Of a stretch of 64,000 nt of DNA, positions 28,203 to 37,100 are shown in pieces. The notes under the pieces are model-generated. The model ran no database searches, had not been told where the DNA came from, and saw nothing but the letters and a program-made list of their open reading frames with translations. The first letter of the stretch is position 1; each line of letters opens with the position of its first letter. This DNA is from Limnobacter parvus (GTDB lineage: Bacteria; Pseudomonadota; Gammaproteobacteria; Burkholderiales; Burkholderiaceae_B): positions 186,001 through 250,000 of the forward strand of contig NZ_JANKHG010000001.1 of the NCBI RefSeq assembly GCF_024623725.1, written 5' to 3'. The position numbers and the translations under genes were made by a program.

Positions 28203-29510
28203 TTATGTTGTGGACATCCGACGAGCTAGGATCGCCATCCACACAAAGTAAAAACCAGAAAAAGCGAGCATTGCCCACACCACGCCCTGAAGGCCACCCA
28301 GTGCAGCGCCAGTTATATTTAATAAAATACCTGTCAATGCCGTAATAATTTTCGCTACTGTCATAGCAGATGGCTTCATCTCGCTTAAAAGTTTCAGGGC
28401 GAGCATTTGACCAGCCGCAAAAACACCTCCGGAAAGGATAACCAGAGGCAATAAGTGGGAATTCCCATGAAACTCAGAGGCGACAAGAATGCCGAATAAC
28501 CACTCGTGTAGCACTAGTGTTATCGCAGAACCAAGCAGAGTAAAAAACAGCGAAAATATAGCTATTCTCCAGCTTATTCGGTGAACATTCGTATTGCGAG
28601 TTTGGTCAGTCGCGTCACCAGAACGTTGATAAAGAACAGGACCCAAAAAACTTACGGCCATGCCGGTAATTAAAGCAATCGGTGTGAATCCCAATTGGAA
28701 CAGTACCGCATACTGGCCAACGTCACTAGTGGACGCAAAAACTTGTAACGCCCAACGGTCGGATATTTGTTGCCCCCATGTGAAAATACCAAAGATTGTG
28801 AATGGAAATGAATAAGAGTATATCTGAGGTGCCCATTTCTCTCTAAGCTGTGTAGACGTTTGCCGCAGAGGAATTGTTCGGCGCAAAAAAATAATCTGAG
28901 AAATTATTATTAGCATTGACGAGCATGCATATCCAATTAAGACTACAGTGCTGGAAAAATCCAACCAAAGCATTAGACATAATGCAAGAAAAATTTTCAG
29001 CCAAGCATCTAGCCCTCCATGTAAAGCGACGATGGCTCGCTGCCGAGCTGCATTTTGAATACCATTGAGGACACTGTTATATCCACTCAACACGGCGAAT
29101 AGTAAGGCCACCGCCGCCATATGTATCCATTGCCCATATCCTAACCAATAAAGGCACGTCATGAGCATCAAGCCGATAGCCAATACCAGGGCTGTAGCAC
29201 AGATAAGCAAGTAACGAGTGGCGCGCAAATAACCACTTAAGTCTTTCCTTTCCGCTGCGATGGAATAATACCTACCGATACCGGCAGCTAAGCCTCCCAT
29301 GACTACCTGATTAACCAGTCCAGCGACAGTAAGTCCTAATGCAAGTTGTCCATATTGTTCAAGGCTAAGATATTCGGTGAGTACCAGTACTAACGCTAAA
29401 GATCCCATCACGCTAGCAATCTGCCCTCCCACAACCCAGCTACCTTCCTTTGAAAGGCGATGAACGCGGTCTTTATTGGCTTGATAATATTGGCGAGCTA
29501 ACTTAAGCAT
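28203..29510 (-). CDS. wzx: Wzx-type flippase
   Basis: A 435-residue inner-membrane protein of the MATE/MVF polysaccharide-export superfamily with about twelve hydrophobic segments. The amphipathic N-terminus (LSKEGSWVVGGQIASVMGS) and ALGLTVAGLVNQVVMGGLA match the family. It would flip undecaprenyl-linked repeat units to the periplasm for the Wzy-like polymerase. First gene of wzx-DUF268-methyltransferase-FkbM. A decayed IS3 copy lies 100 bp upstream. Confidence 0.87.
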   Translation of the reverse strand: MLKLARQYYQANKDRVHRLSKEGSWVVGGQIASVMGSLALVLVLTEYLSLEQYGQLALGLTVAGLVNQVVMGGLAAGIGRYYSIAAERKDLSGYLRATRYLLICATALVLAIGLMLMTCLYWLGYGQWIHMAAVALLFAVLSGYNSVLNGIQNAARQRAIVALHGGLDAWLKIFLALCLMLWLDFSSTVVLIGYACSSMLIIISQIIFLRRTIPLRQTSTQLREKWAPQIYSYSFPFTIFGIFTWGQQISDRWALQVFASTSDVGQYAVLFQLGFTPIALITGMAVSFLGPVLYQRSGDATDQTRNTNVHRISWRIAIFSLFFTLLGSAITLVLHEWLFGILVASEFHGNSHLLPLVILSGGVFAAGQMLALKLLSEMKPSAMTVAKIITALTGILLNITGAALGGLQGVVWAMLAFSGFYFVWMAILARRMSTT

Positions 29511-29612
29511 TTACCTAAATAACTTGTCATATAAGGGAGACGGACATGCAGGGGAAATTTTCTACTACCGGGAACCTAACTTCCTAGTCTCGCTTGATAA
29601 ATTGTCCTACTT

Positions 29613-30154
29613 TCATGCCGAGAACTTATAGGGTGCCTGGTCACTCAAACTGGAGCGAGGTCGAGCCGCATATTAATGCGGCACTAAGTCTTGACTAATC
29701 GACGCTTCAAGTCCGCTTGCAAACCACTTCATCGACTAGCCTGCGTCCCCGAATTCACAATTCCAGCTTACATTCGTGGCATAACAATGTGGCTTGCCTA
29801 AATCGACCAATAGCTTTTAGATTTTTCTCGCACAACAGTCAATTCGAGAAGTTTGTCGACCACGAATCCCTGGCGATTATCGCTTCGGCGGTATTTTAGT
29901 GCACCGCGCAAACTATTCACTCTGCTCAGCAAATCCATGACTCTTTAGGAGATAATTCTGCCGGCCATATCGATAGCGTGTATTTTAGTTTGGATTCATC
30001 CACAAAAATCGGGCGTTTGATTGAATCGGTATGTAAGTCGCACGCGAAATCATAGCTCCACGCCGTGACGTTTAGCTATTTACACCAGTACTTCTCTGTT
30101 TGTTTCTTTCAGGATTTGAACAATCTGTTCATCACTGAATCGGGCTCGTTTCAT
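29613..30154 (-). pseudogene. Heavily decayed IS3-family element
   Basis: No long open frame covers this stretch, but the minus strand reads as a broken IS3 element. At 30154 an OrfA start reads MKRARFSDEQIVQILKET and continues after a stop as IAKRHGV. Further down OrfB core fragments appear in order: SYDFACDLHTDSIKRP (first-Asp region), RSDNRQGFVVDKL (second Asp, family RSDNGPEF), GKPHCYATNVSWNCEF (family NGYNESFNGKF) and YAARPRSSLSDQAP (family YNxxRPHSSLGYxPP). Stops, substitutions and an internal deletion between OrfA and the core make it clearly dead. I identified it by eye from motif order. Confidence 0.75.
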
Positions 30155-30513
30155 TTCATCTCCGTCTTCTTTGAGAAAGCATTGTTGTTAGGCCATGCTA
30201 TATCGAAAAACGCTGGCCTGTTCCAGGGTATGCTAATTTATTCTCATGGCGCAGGTCAGTCGTTTCCAAACCCGCTTCAGAGCCACCAAAATCTTGCTTT
30301 CGAAAGACCTTGATCATGTAGTTTCAGCACTTCCTTTTTCAATAATTGTAAATCGCACATTCAATCCATCTTATTTTTTTTATCGAATTTCAGCACTGAT
30401 AGATAGAAACTGAGAATTCTAAAGAAAGATACTTTAATATAAACTTTATATTTTTAATTTTTATTAAATTACTTAATTTATTTTCACAAAAAATAAATTA
30501 TACTATATTTATT
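30155..30513. other. Gene-free stretch upstream of the decayed IS3 copy
   Basis: About 360 bases, the right half extremely AT-rich. It presumably includes the outer end of the IS3 remnant and the end of the epimerase transcript. No terminator hairpin, terminal inverted repeat or gene could be supported. Confidence 0.35.
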
Positions 30514-31521
30514 TTAATAAAATTTAAATTCCCTATACCACTTAACCCATCTTTCCATTCCATTTTCTAAAGAGATTTTAGGTTCGTATCCTATATCTAA
30601 TTTTAATTCTTCAATATCTGCATATGTCGCGAGAACATCACCACTTTGCATAGGCAGAAAATTCTTGACAGCAAACTTCCCCAATTCTTTTTCAAGAAGA
30701 TCAATAAATCTCAAGAGTTCAACAGGCGAGTTATTACCAATATTGTATACTTTGTAAGGTGCACTACTCGTGGCCGCATCAGGGTACAAATTGTTGAAGT
30801 TATTATTTGATTGCGCAACTTTGTCTAATACTTTTACAGTACCCTCCGCTACATCATCGACGTATGTGAAATCACGCATCATTTTTCCGTAATTGAATAC
30901 ATCAATGGGCCTTCCTTCCAATATTGCACTAGTGAATAACCATGGCGACATATCCGGCCTTCCCCAAGGACCGTACACCGTAAAGTAGCGCAGTCCGGTT
31001 GTAGGTAGTCCATACAAGTGGCTATAACTATGAGCTAAAAGCTCATTGGCTTTTTTACTTGCTGCATACAAACTCACTGGATGGTCTACGTTGTGGTGTA
31101 CCGAGAATGGCATTTTTGAATTCGCTCCATAAACGCTTGATGAACTGGCATAAACCAAATGTTCTACGTTATGGTGGCGACATCCTTCTAGAATGTTGCA
31201 AAAGCCCACCAGATTAGTTTGAATATATATGTGTGGGTTCTTTATCGAATATCGCACACCCGGCTGTGCTGCCAAATTAATTACTCGGATTGGCTTTACT
31301 TCAGTAAAAACTGCATCTACGGTTGTATTATTTGCAATGTCACAATGAATAAATCTAAAGTTTTTATAAGGTTTAAGTTGCTCCAATCGTGCGTCCTTCA
31401 ATCGTGGATCGTAGTAGTCGGTTAAGTTATCAAGCCCAACCACCTCGTCGCCACGATCTAGCAATAACTTTGCAACATGCATGCCAATAAAGCCGGCAGC
31501 GCCTGTTAGAAGTATTTTCAT
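30514..31521 (-). CDS. UDP-glucuronate 4-epimerase-like NAD-dependent epimerase
   Basis: A 335-residue extended SDR. Cofactor motif G7-A-A-G10-F-I-G13, the active-site serine run ASSSSVYG (125-132) and Y152-x3-K156 in LYAASKK are present. The segments [23 protein letters not shown] and [10 protein letters not shown] are characteristic of CapI/LspL UDP-GlcA 4-epimerases, which give UDP-galacturonate. It overlaps ugd by four bases, and Ugd makes its probable substrate. Last gene of marR-ugd-epimerase. Its 5' part is of ordinary GC and its 3' end abuts AT-rich DNA. Confidence 0.88.
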   Translation of the reverse strand: MKILLTGAAGFIGMHVAKLLLDRGDEVVGLDNLTDYYDPRLKDARLEQLKPYKNFRFIHCDIANNTTVDAVFTEVKPIRVINLAAQPGVRYSIKNPHIYIQTNLVGFCNILEGCRHHNVEHLVYASSSSVYGANSKMPFSVHHNVDHPVSLYAASKKANELLAHSYSHLYGLPTTGLRYFTVYGPWGRPDMSPWLFTSAILEGRPIDVFNYGKMMRDFTYVDDVAEGTVKVLDKVAQSNNNFNNLYPDAATSSAPYKVYNIGNNSPVELLRFIDLLEKELGKFAVKNFLPMQSGDVLATYADIEELKLDIGYEPKISLENGMERWVKWYREFKFY

Positions 31522-32687
31522 ACGTCACCCCCAAAAAGATCGCGAGTATAAACCCTGGTCCTGACATCATTGAGTGATTCAGTATTACGGTTGCTAACTA
31601 TCAAATCGGCTCGCTTTTTGAATTCGGCAATATCATTCACCACTTTTGATCCAAAAAAATCAGATTGATCAAGTACAGGTTCATAAACAATTACCTCAAT
31701 ACCCTTCGCTTTGATTCGCTTCATAACTCCTTGAATGCTTGAAGCTCGGAAATTGTCACTGCCCGCCTTCATGACCAGCCTGTAAATACCCACCACCTTT
31801 GGATTCCTTGCGATGACGTCCGCCGCGATGAAGTCTTTGCGCGTGGTGTTGGCATCTACAATCGCTTGAATCATGTTCTGCGGCACGTCGCTGTAATTGG
31901 CCAGCAGTTGTTTTGTGTCTTTGGGCAGGCAATAGCCACCATAACCAAAGCTAGGGTTGTTGTAGTGGTTGCCAATGCGGGGGTCTAGGCACACGCCATC
32001 AATAATTTGGCGTGTATCAAGCCCGTGGCGCGCTGCATAGGTATCAAGCTCATTGAAGTACGCCACGCGCATGGCGAGGTAGGTGTTTGCAAACAGTTTG
32101 ATGGCTTCAGCTTCCGCACTGCCGGTAAACAGGGTGGGTATGTTTTGCTTTATTGCGCCTTGCTGCAACAAGGCAGAAAACTGCTGGGCACGCTCGCTTT
32201 GCTCGCCCACCACAATTCGGCTGGGGTACAGGTTGTCGTATAGGGCTTTGCCTTCACGCAAAAACTCTGGGCTGAAGATTATCTGGTTTGTGCCTAGTTT
32301 CTTGCGCAGTTGTTCTGTGTAACCCACCGGTATGGTGCTTTTAATCACCATTGTGGCCTGTGGGTTAATGGCCAGTACATCGGCCACCACCGCTTCAATC
32401 GAGCTGGTATCGAAGTGGTTGGTTTGCGGATCGTAATCGGTGGGGGTGGCAATAACTACAAAGCTTGCGCCGGCATAGGCTTGTTCTTTATTCGTAGTCG
32501 CCGTGAAGTTCAATTGCTTGTTGGCCAGAAAATCTTCGATTTCAGCATCGTGTATTGGCGACTTTTTCTGGTTCAGCAAATCAACCTTGGCTTGAACAAT
32601 ATCTAAGGCCACTACTTCATTGTGCTGGGCCAGCAACATGGCGTTGCTTAAACCCACGTAGCCCGTGCCTACAATTGCTATTTTCAT
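31518..32687 (-). CDS. ugd: UDP-glucose 6-dehydrogenase
   Basis: A 389-residue nucleotide-sugar dehydrogenase that oxidises UDP-glucose to UDP-glucuronate with two NAD+. Rossmann motif GTGYVGL (7-13), [13 protein letters not shown] (139-151), K197 and N201 in [12 protein letters not shown], and the catalytic Cys253 in [10 protein letters not shown] are all visible. The length is that of the short E. coli-type Ugd. It starts 7 bp after marR and overlaps the epimerase by four bases, so it should share the ops-containing leader. Confidence 0.95.
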   Translation of the reverse strand: MKIAIVGTGYVGLSNAMLLAQHNEVVALDIVQAKVDLLNQKKSPIHDAEIEDFLANKQLNFTATTNKEQAYAGASFVVIATPTDYDPQTNHFDTSSIEAVVADVLAINPQATMVIKSTIPVGYTEQLRKKLGTNQIIFSPEFLREGKALYDNLYPSRIVVGEQSERAQQFSALLQQGAIKQNIPTLFTGSAEAEAIKLFANTYLAMRVAYFNELDTYAARHGLDTRQIIDGVCLDPRIGNHYNNPSFGYGGYCLPKDTKQLLANYSDVPQNMIQAIVDANTTRKDFIAADVIARNPKVVGIYRLVMKAGSDNFRASSIQGVMKRIKAKGIEVIVYEPVLDQSDFFGSKVVNDIAEFKKRADLIVSNRNTESLNDVRTRVYTRDLFGGDV

Positions 32688-32694
32688 GGCTTAG

Positions 32695-33036
32695 TCATTT
32701 CCTGTTCAGTTCTTGTTCAAGTTCTTCAAGTTCGGCTCTCATCAACTCAAATTCATGTCGCTTACGGGCCAAAAACCGCGTGGTAATGGCAAGCTTGTTT
32801 GCAACACCCTTCGGGGTAAGTTGGTACACATAGGCCAGTTTGTTGTCGCTGCGCAGGAAATTACCCACTTTGATCAAGCCGCGTTCTTTCAAGGCTTTAA
32901 GCTGGTAATTGATTTGCCCCAAACTAACACCAAGCTCGTCGGCCAGTTCGCGCTGGGAAATATCGGGCTTGCTCTCAATAAGGCGAAGCACGCGAAAACG
33001 CACTTCTTCACGTTGTTGGTCTAATCGATCTGACAC
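32695..33036 (-). CDS. EPS-associated MarR-family regulator
   Basis: A 113-residue winged-helix protein. FRVLRLIESKPDISQRELAD, then GVSLGQINYQLKALKERGLI and the wing KVGNFLRSDNKLAYVYQLTPKG closely follow the family of EPS-associated MarR-type regulators found at exopolysaccharide loci. The C-terminus (residues 80-113) is a charged coiled coil (FLARKRHEFELMRAEL), presumably for dimerisation. The start is GTG 33036 with no clear ribosome site. It lies directly upstream of ugd, behind a promoter and an ops element, so it may sense or set expression of the polymer operon. Confidence 0.88.
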   Translation of the reverse strand: MSDRLDQQREEVRFRVLRLIESKPDISQRELADELGVSLGQINYQLKALKERGLIKVGNFLRSDNKLAYVYQLTPKGVANKLAITTRFLARKRHEFELMRAELEELEQELNRK

Positions 33037-33070
33037 TGGAATATTTGGTAAAAGACTGCTTTTTTTCAGG

Positions 33071-33082
33071 CACGCTACCGCC
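33071..33082 (-). promoter_or_regulatory. ops element (RfaH/NusG-paralogue recruitment site)
   Basis: The minus strand reads GGCGGTAGCGTG exactly (33082 to 33071), the 12-base ops core of JUMPStart sequences that pauses RNA polymerase and recruits RfaH. It lies in the presumed leader of marR-ugd-epimerase, about 50 bases after the candidate -10 and 34 bases before the GTG start, the expected position for ops. Confidence 0.8.
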
Positions 33083-33129
33083 GTGTTGTGCGCCGATCAA
33101 CAAGCGGGAAACGCAGTTGCAAGAGGAAA

Positions 33130-33158
33130 TGTATAACTTAAGTTGCTGCTGCGTTCAA
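33130..33158 (-). promoter_or_regulatory. Candidate promoter of marR-ugd-epimerase
   Basis: On the minus strand TTGAAC (33158-33153), a 17-base spacer and TATACA (33135-33130) form a sigma-70-like promoter. It precedes the ops element by about 50 bases. An inverted repeat TTCAA-AG-TTGAA at 33154-33165 overlaps the -35 box and could be an operator for the MarR protein (inference). Confidence 0.5.
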
Positions 33159-33250
33159 AGTTGAACACACCAAATAGTAAAGCCTAAGGCATTACATGTC
33201 TATTACATTGCTGCACTGCACATACCCAATATTGGGCACAAATAGCGCAG

Positions 33251-33282
33251 TTTTACTGATGTTTTACTGATTTTTTACTGAT
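33251..33282. repeat. Three TTTTACTGAT repeats with 11-bp period
   Basis: TTTTACTGAT occurs at 33251-33260, 33262-33271 and 33273-33282, each start 11 bases after the last. It lies between the divergent marR and GT2 genes, 78 bases before the GT2 start. Helically phased direct repeats of this kind can be activator or repressor sites; replication slippage is the alternative. Confidence 0.6.
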
Positions 33283-33359
33283 GGCTCCCCGCATTTGTGG
33301 GGGTAGTTTAGAGCGTTTCTTTATTGACCAAAATCAACTTCGGAAACAAACTTGCGTTC

Positions 33360-34100
33360 ATGAAAATTTCCATCATCACTGCGGTGTACAACCGCGCCAG
33401 CACACTGGCGAGTTCTATCGATTCAGTTCAATCGCAATGCCATGCCCACACCGAGCATGTGCTGGTTGACGGGGCTTCCAGCGATGGGTCTGTTGAGCTG
33501 ATTCAACAGCGCATGCGTGCTGGCGATGTGTTCATCAGCGAACGCGATGGCGGCATCTACGATGCATTGAACAAGGGCTTGAAACTGGCCACGGGCGATG
33601 TAATTGGCCTGGTGCATTCAGACGACTTTCTGGCCGATGTGCATGTGCTGCGCGATGTGGCACAAGCCCTAAGCAAGCCCGGTGTACATGGGGTGTATGG
33701 CGATTTGCAATACGTGTCGAAAGACGACACAAACCGGGTTATTCGCCATTGGGTATCTGGCGAATACCAACACAGCAAATTAAAGCAAGGTTGGATGCCC
33801 CCGCACCCCACCCTGTTTTTAAAGCGCGAGGTCATTGAGCAATGGGGTGGATACGACACCAGCCTGCGCATTGCCGCCGATTACGACGCCATGCTGCGCT
33901 ACCTGCACAAAGGCCAAATTCAACTGGCCTACATTCCGCGTGTGCTGGTGAAAATGCGGGTGGGTGGTGAAAGCAACAAGTCGCTTAAAAAGATTGTGCA
34001 GAAAAGCCGCGAAGACATAATTGCCCTGCGCAACAACGGGGTGGGTGGTTTTGGCACGCTGGTGTTTAAAAACCTGAGCAAGGTTAAGCAGTTTTTTTAA
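33360..34100 (+). CDS. Family 2 glycosyltransferase, WcaA/PgaC-like
   Basis: A 246-residue GT-A enzyme. MKISIITAVYNRASTL begins the nucleotide-binding domain, VDGASSDGS and FISERDGGIYDALNKGL follow, and the DxD equivalent is HSDDF. The last motif IAADYDAMLRY is typical of small GT2 enzymes of EPS clusters. I chose ATG 33360; an upstream TTG at 33324 would add 12 residues without family support. It is divergent from marR and converges on the large glycosyltransferase with a 2-bp gap. Confidence 0.87.
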   Translation: MKISIITAVYNRASTLASSIDSVQSQCHAHTEHVLVDGASSDGSVELIQQRMRAGDVFISERDGGIYDALNKGLKLATGDVIGLVHSDDFLADVHVLRDVAQALSKPGVHGVYGDLQYVSKDDTNRVIRHWVSGEYQHSKLKQGWMPPHPTLFLKREVIEQWGGYDTSLRIAADYDAMLRYLHKGQIQLAYIPRVLVKMRVGGESNKSLKKIVQKSREDIIALRNNGVGGFGTLVFKNLSKVKQFF

Positions 34101-34102
34101 TG

Positions 34103-37100
34103 TTACCCACCGGAAGAAACCGCATTTGTTAAAACCTGATCAGCAAACTGCAGGAATTTTTTTTGCATCGAATTCCATGTGAAAGCCGATGCAGTGGACT
34201 TGCCAGCCGCGCCCATCGATTCACATTGGCTTGGGCTTTCAAGCAATTCCACAAGTGCATTTTGCAAAGTGGCTTCAGTAACCAGCAAGCCATTTTCGCC
34301 ATGGTTTACCAATTCAGCGAAAGCGCCGCATTGCGCATTGGCCAGTACCGGTTTGCCGGCCATCCAGGCTTCCAGCAAAACAATGCCAAAACTTTCACTT
34401 TGGCTCATATTGCACAAGGCAAAACAGTTGTGCAAGGCACTTAATACGATGCTGCGTGGTTGCGGGCCAAGGTAAAACAGGTGCGGGGATTTGATCGCTT
34501 TTTGATCATCGTCTGGACCAATCATGACCATGTTAAGCCGTGCGCCTTTTTCGTTGATTCGTTCTATAGCACGAATGGTTGCATCGTAGTTTTTGGCACC
34601 CGACTTCCGACCCAACACCAGCACAAACGGCAATTTCGACGTGTAAAGCTTGGTGAATAATTCATGGTTTGCAGCTTGCGTAAATTCCTTTTCATCAATA
34701 CCCGCAGGCAAATAATCTACATTGCATTGCCGCTGATCGTAATAGCGCACTGCGTCCATGGGCGATGCCAATACCAGTGAACTTTGCTGCGCAGTTTGAA
34801 GCAAATCGGGAAAGTGATAATAGTCATCGTCAAGGTGCACATGTGGCACCAAGATGCTTGGCACGCCTTGTTGGTGGGCTGTATTTATTGCCACCTGGGC
34901 TGTTTTAAAAACCACATTGTGGGTTACCACCAAGTCGTATTTGGCAACTTGTTGCGTTAAGTAATGTTCCAGCAATTGGCTGTGCGGGCCACGCGCATTG
35001 GTAAGCGAAACGCCGAGCCTGGCGCGCGATTCTTGGCTAACTTTGGCAAGCAGATCGATTAACTGGGGTTCGCTGTAACTGCGCTTCAGAACTGTTATGT
35101 CAATTGGGCGCTGTGCGGCCAGATCAACAGTGCTGCCCCCCACAATTAGTTGTTTAATGAGCAAGGCCAGTGGCCTTGCATCGTCTTGCAAAGCCGCAAG
35201 CGTGGAGTTGATTTCCAACTCACATGGTTGGCCAAGAACAACCGACAAAGCAAACTCGCCTTCAATTTTTTGCTCGCAAAGCGTTTCACCACCCGCCACG
35301 GCAACACGAACCAGGCTAGGTTTGTGCGCGTACCCTTTGATTTCAAGAACCCCAGCATTGTGGATCCACATGCCGGCATTCTTCAACGCCCACCGAACCA
35401 CATGGCCTGGCCGAACCTCGGCGGGTGCCCACCCCCAAAGCAGTTCAGTTTTGGTGGCGGTGCGCGGCACATTGGCACTCAAATGATTCCAAAGCGTTTT
35501 TTCGAATTCAATGTGTGCAAACCATACTGGGCGTGCCCGCTCAACAAGATTGGCCAGGGTGTGTACATCAACCGGAAAACGTGCCACCCGTGTGTGTTGC
35601 AAACCCTGAAAGGTTGCACTTGGCTGCGCGTCAAAGCGGGAAGCGAAGCGCCCAATGTCGACAACTTCACAGGCGTTGGTCGATACAACGTCGATGTTAT
35701 ACCTGCCTGTTTGATCAAGCGCATCAATTAGGTGCCGTGCATATATTTCGGCACCGCCACGCGCAGGGTTGGTATAACGGTAGGTAACAAACAGAACATT
35801 TTTTCTTGGTCGATTCAAACGGTCAACCAACTGCGCGAAGCGATCAGCAACTGGCCTGAAGTCCAGTAAATCGCGAAACATTTGTATGCGGGTATCGCGG
35901 GCTGCCGCGTTCCACAATGCTGGCTTCGACGCCATTGCAAGCAATGTTGCTACAAAAGTTTTCTTGGTTGCAAGTGTGGCTTCAATCCGCGCCTGTTCAG
36001 GGTAGCCTCGCAAACCGAATTCAGTCGACAAGGTAGGCAAGCCATGGGCCAGGTAGTCTGCAAACTTGACGTTCGACCCGCTGCCGTCCAGAACTGGGTT
36101 CAGGGCAATCTGTGATCTGTAAAGTATTTGTGTTTTTAGTTCGCTACTGACAGTACCCCAAAGGGTAACGTTAGCGTGTGTGCCAAGTACACTTGAACAA
36201 ACTGAACCCACGAAGTGAAAGTGCAGGCTTGGGCATCGAGGTACCACTTCCTTCACCAAAAATTGGGCTGCCAATACATTGGGCATGTGGGCAGATCCCA
36301 AAAACACAACATTCACCGGGCGCTCAAATGCCTTTTGCGCATTGCTGTCGAATTCAGGCAAATTCTTGGGGCCAAGTTCACCCACCACACCATTAGGAAT
36401 AACAACAATCGGCGCAGTAACCTGCTGTGCTTCGGAAAATGCTGTGGCGTCTTCATCACTAACCGCGACGGTAAGCGATGAGCCGCTAATGCAACGGCCT
36501 TCCAGCTTTTGGACGTACTCAAGAAGCTTGGCTTTTTCTGGATGCCCGGCCAACAAACCGCGCTTCAGTTCAGTTTCATTGTTTTGCGAGGAATACACAA
36601 AACGGTCTGCAAACTGAAGTGGCAGCGGTGCCATGTAACAGTGTTCTACAACTACTGCGCTGGCATGCTGACGAAGCACGGCATAAATACCTTGGATACG
36701 CTGGTCGCTTTCTAAGCCTATGGCGGTAAGAATGTCGGCTGTAGAAATATGGCTTGAGCCACGCGAACTTTCAATTTCTTCTTCAACCAGCTTCGACCTT
36801 GGTACCTCGAGTACGCGGACATCTCGTACTTTGTAATTTCGGCAGTACGAACTATTTGAATATGCCAGCAGTACAACCGGCCCCAAGCGGGCCAGTGCTT
36901 CACACAGGCCTTGGGTTCGGGTTGCACCACCACCAATTGCATCGAATGAATTGTAATCATTAAGCACAAGTGTGAACTTTGGCTTGTTCTGGGCGTTTTC
37001 AATTAGGGTAGCAAGCAGATCTGCCGCATTACCTGCAATTGAATTCCAGGTCAGCGTGCTTCGCACATGCTGCAATGCTTTGTCCGCAATTTCTTCTAAT

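Noticed and set aside
29717-29899. 60-codon plus-strand frame in the wzx-epimerase gap
   Set aside because: It is a shadow of the decayed IS3 element on the minus strand.
33251-33282. Possible CRISPR-like array
   Set aside because: The repeat units are 10 bp with one-base spacers; there is no spacer structure and no cas gene in the window.
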